Assembly (NCBI GenBank): GCA_946402785.1
Contig: CAMIXP010000082.1
Location: forward strand, 1 to 6,033
Length of the DNA stretch: 6,033 nt
Reading direction: 5' to 3'
DNA from: an uncultured Caryophanales bacterium
Lineage (GTDB): Bacteria > Bacillota_I > Bacilli_A > RF39 > UBA660
This document shows, in pieces, positions 5,706 through 6,033 of this stretch. The notes beneath the pieces are model-generated. The model saw nothing but the letters and a program-made list of their open reading frames with translations. It did no database searches and had not been told where the DNA came from. Positions within the stretch are counted from its first letter, which is position 1; every line of letters starts with the position of its first letter. The translations under genes and the position numbers were made by a program.

Positions 5706-5711
5706 TACTTT
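5686..5711 (-). terminator. Intrinsic terminator after the EamA transporter gene
   Basis: A 9-bp perfect stem (arms 5690-5698 and 5703-5711, core AGTATTC/GAATACT) with a 4-base loop is followed on the minus strand by TTTTTG. It starts inside the TAA stop codon (5710-5712) of the transporter. The stem core is the same as in the terminator at 4501-4520, with a different loop. Confidence 0.8.
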
Positions 5712-6033
5712 AGATATCCATGATAGCTAGGATAAAGATTCCAATTAATACTAGGAATATGGCGATATATTCTTTTACTGTTAATTTTTCTTTTAAGAAG
5801 ATTCTTGATAATAACATAGAAAGGACACAATAACTTCCTACAATAGGAGCTGATATCGTGGCATTTCCACTCATTGCATATACATAGAAAAATTGTCCTG
5901 CTGTTTCAAAGATAGCTGCGGCTAGCATTGGTTTTTCTTTAAAGATATGGAATTCTTGTTTCTTCTTTCTTAAGAATAAATAAGTGATAATTCCATAGAT
6001 TAAGAATGTATATTCGTAGGCAACTAATGCAGT
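5710..6033 (-). CDS. EamA/DMT-family transporter, C-terminal 107 residues (cut by right edge)
   Basis: The frame is open to the right edge, so the true start lies outside the window; the ATG at 5928 is internal. Four hydrophobic segments are visible (fragment residues about 2-21, 36-54, 60-80, 87-106). The last two, joined by SRIFLKEKLTVKEY, match the conserved EamA repeat ending, where a helix, a short FLKEKL loop and a final helix close the domain. EamA proteins are inner-membrane transporters of the drug/metabolite superfamily that export or import small metabolites. The substrate cannot be told from this fragment. The protein ends MDI, just before a terminator. The family call is confident; no more specific name is justified. 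Confidence 0.85.
   Translation of the reverse strand, partial: TALVAYEYTFLIYGIITYLFLRKKKQEFHIFKEKPMLAAAIFETAGQFFYVYAMSGNATISAPIVGSYCVLSMLLSRIFLKEKLTVKEYIAIFLVLIGIFILAIMDI

Noticed and set aside
1..6033. Mollicute-type code with TGA as tryptophan
   Set aside because: Tryptophan codons in the genes are TGG and the frames run full length under the standard code.

Overview
This is an AT-rich window in which every supportable gene lies on the minus strand, so transcription runs from the right edge to the left. The compact layout, AGGTGAT-type ribosome binding sites, short A/T-rich intrinsic terminators and a surface protein with a Gram-positive style C-terminal anchor suggest a low-GC Bacillota genome, perhaps an uncultured gut Bacilli/RF39-like lineage. 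The placement is inference and not tight. Tryptophan is encoded by TGG throughout and all complete genes end in TAA or TAG, so nothing suggests TGA reassignment.

Right to left: (1) the C-terminal part of an EamA/DMT-family membrane transporter, cut by the right edge; (2) a 377-aa secreted, membrane-anchored protein with a signal peptide, three divergent cysteine-pair repeats and an NPKTR sequence before its C-terminal helix; (3) a 686-aa fusion of a PLP-dependent class I/II aminotransferase with a GNAT acetyltransferase; (4) an NAD-salvage pair, a NadR-like NMN adenylyltransferase overlapping a PnuC transporter by 13 bases; (5) a 206-aa unrecognised protein with two C-terminal membrane helices, possibly read through from pnuC; (6) the first 87 residues of an unrecognised acidic protein, cut by the left edge.

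The regulatory DNA is unusually readable. Four intrinsic terminators separate the units, and three of them begin inside the stop codon of the gene they terminate. For two genes the likely -35 element of the next promoter lies inside the preceding terminator hairpin. The nadR-pnuC unit has a consensus promoter (TTGACA, 17 bases, TATAAT) and two nearly identical 21-bp palindromes, one over the -10 box and one just before the nadR ribosome binding site, centred 53 bp apart. This looks like tight repression by a dimeric regulator not encoded here.

The items most worth following are the aminotransferase-GNAT fusion, the two-operator control region, and the cysteine-pair repeat protein. No mobile element, CRISPR array, tRNA or rRNA was seen, and I found no clear evidence of a wholly new multi-gene system.
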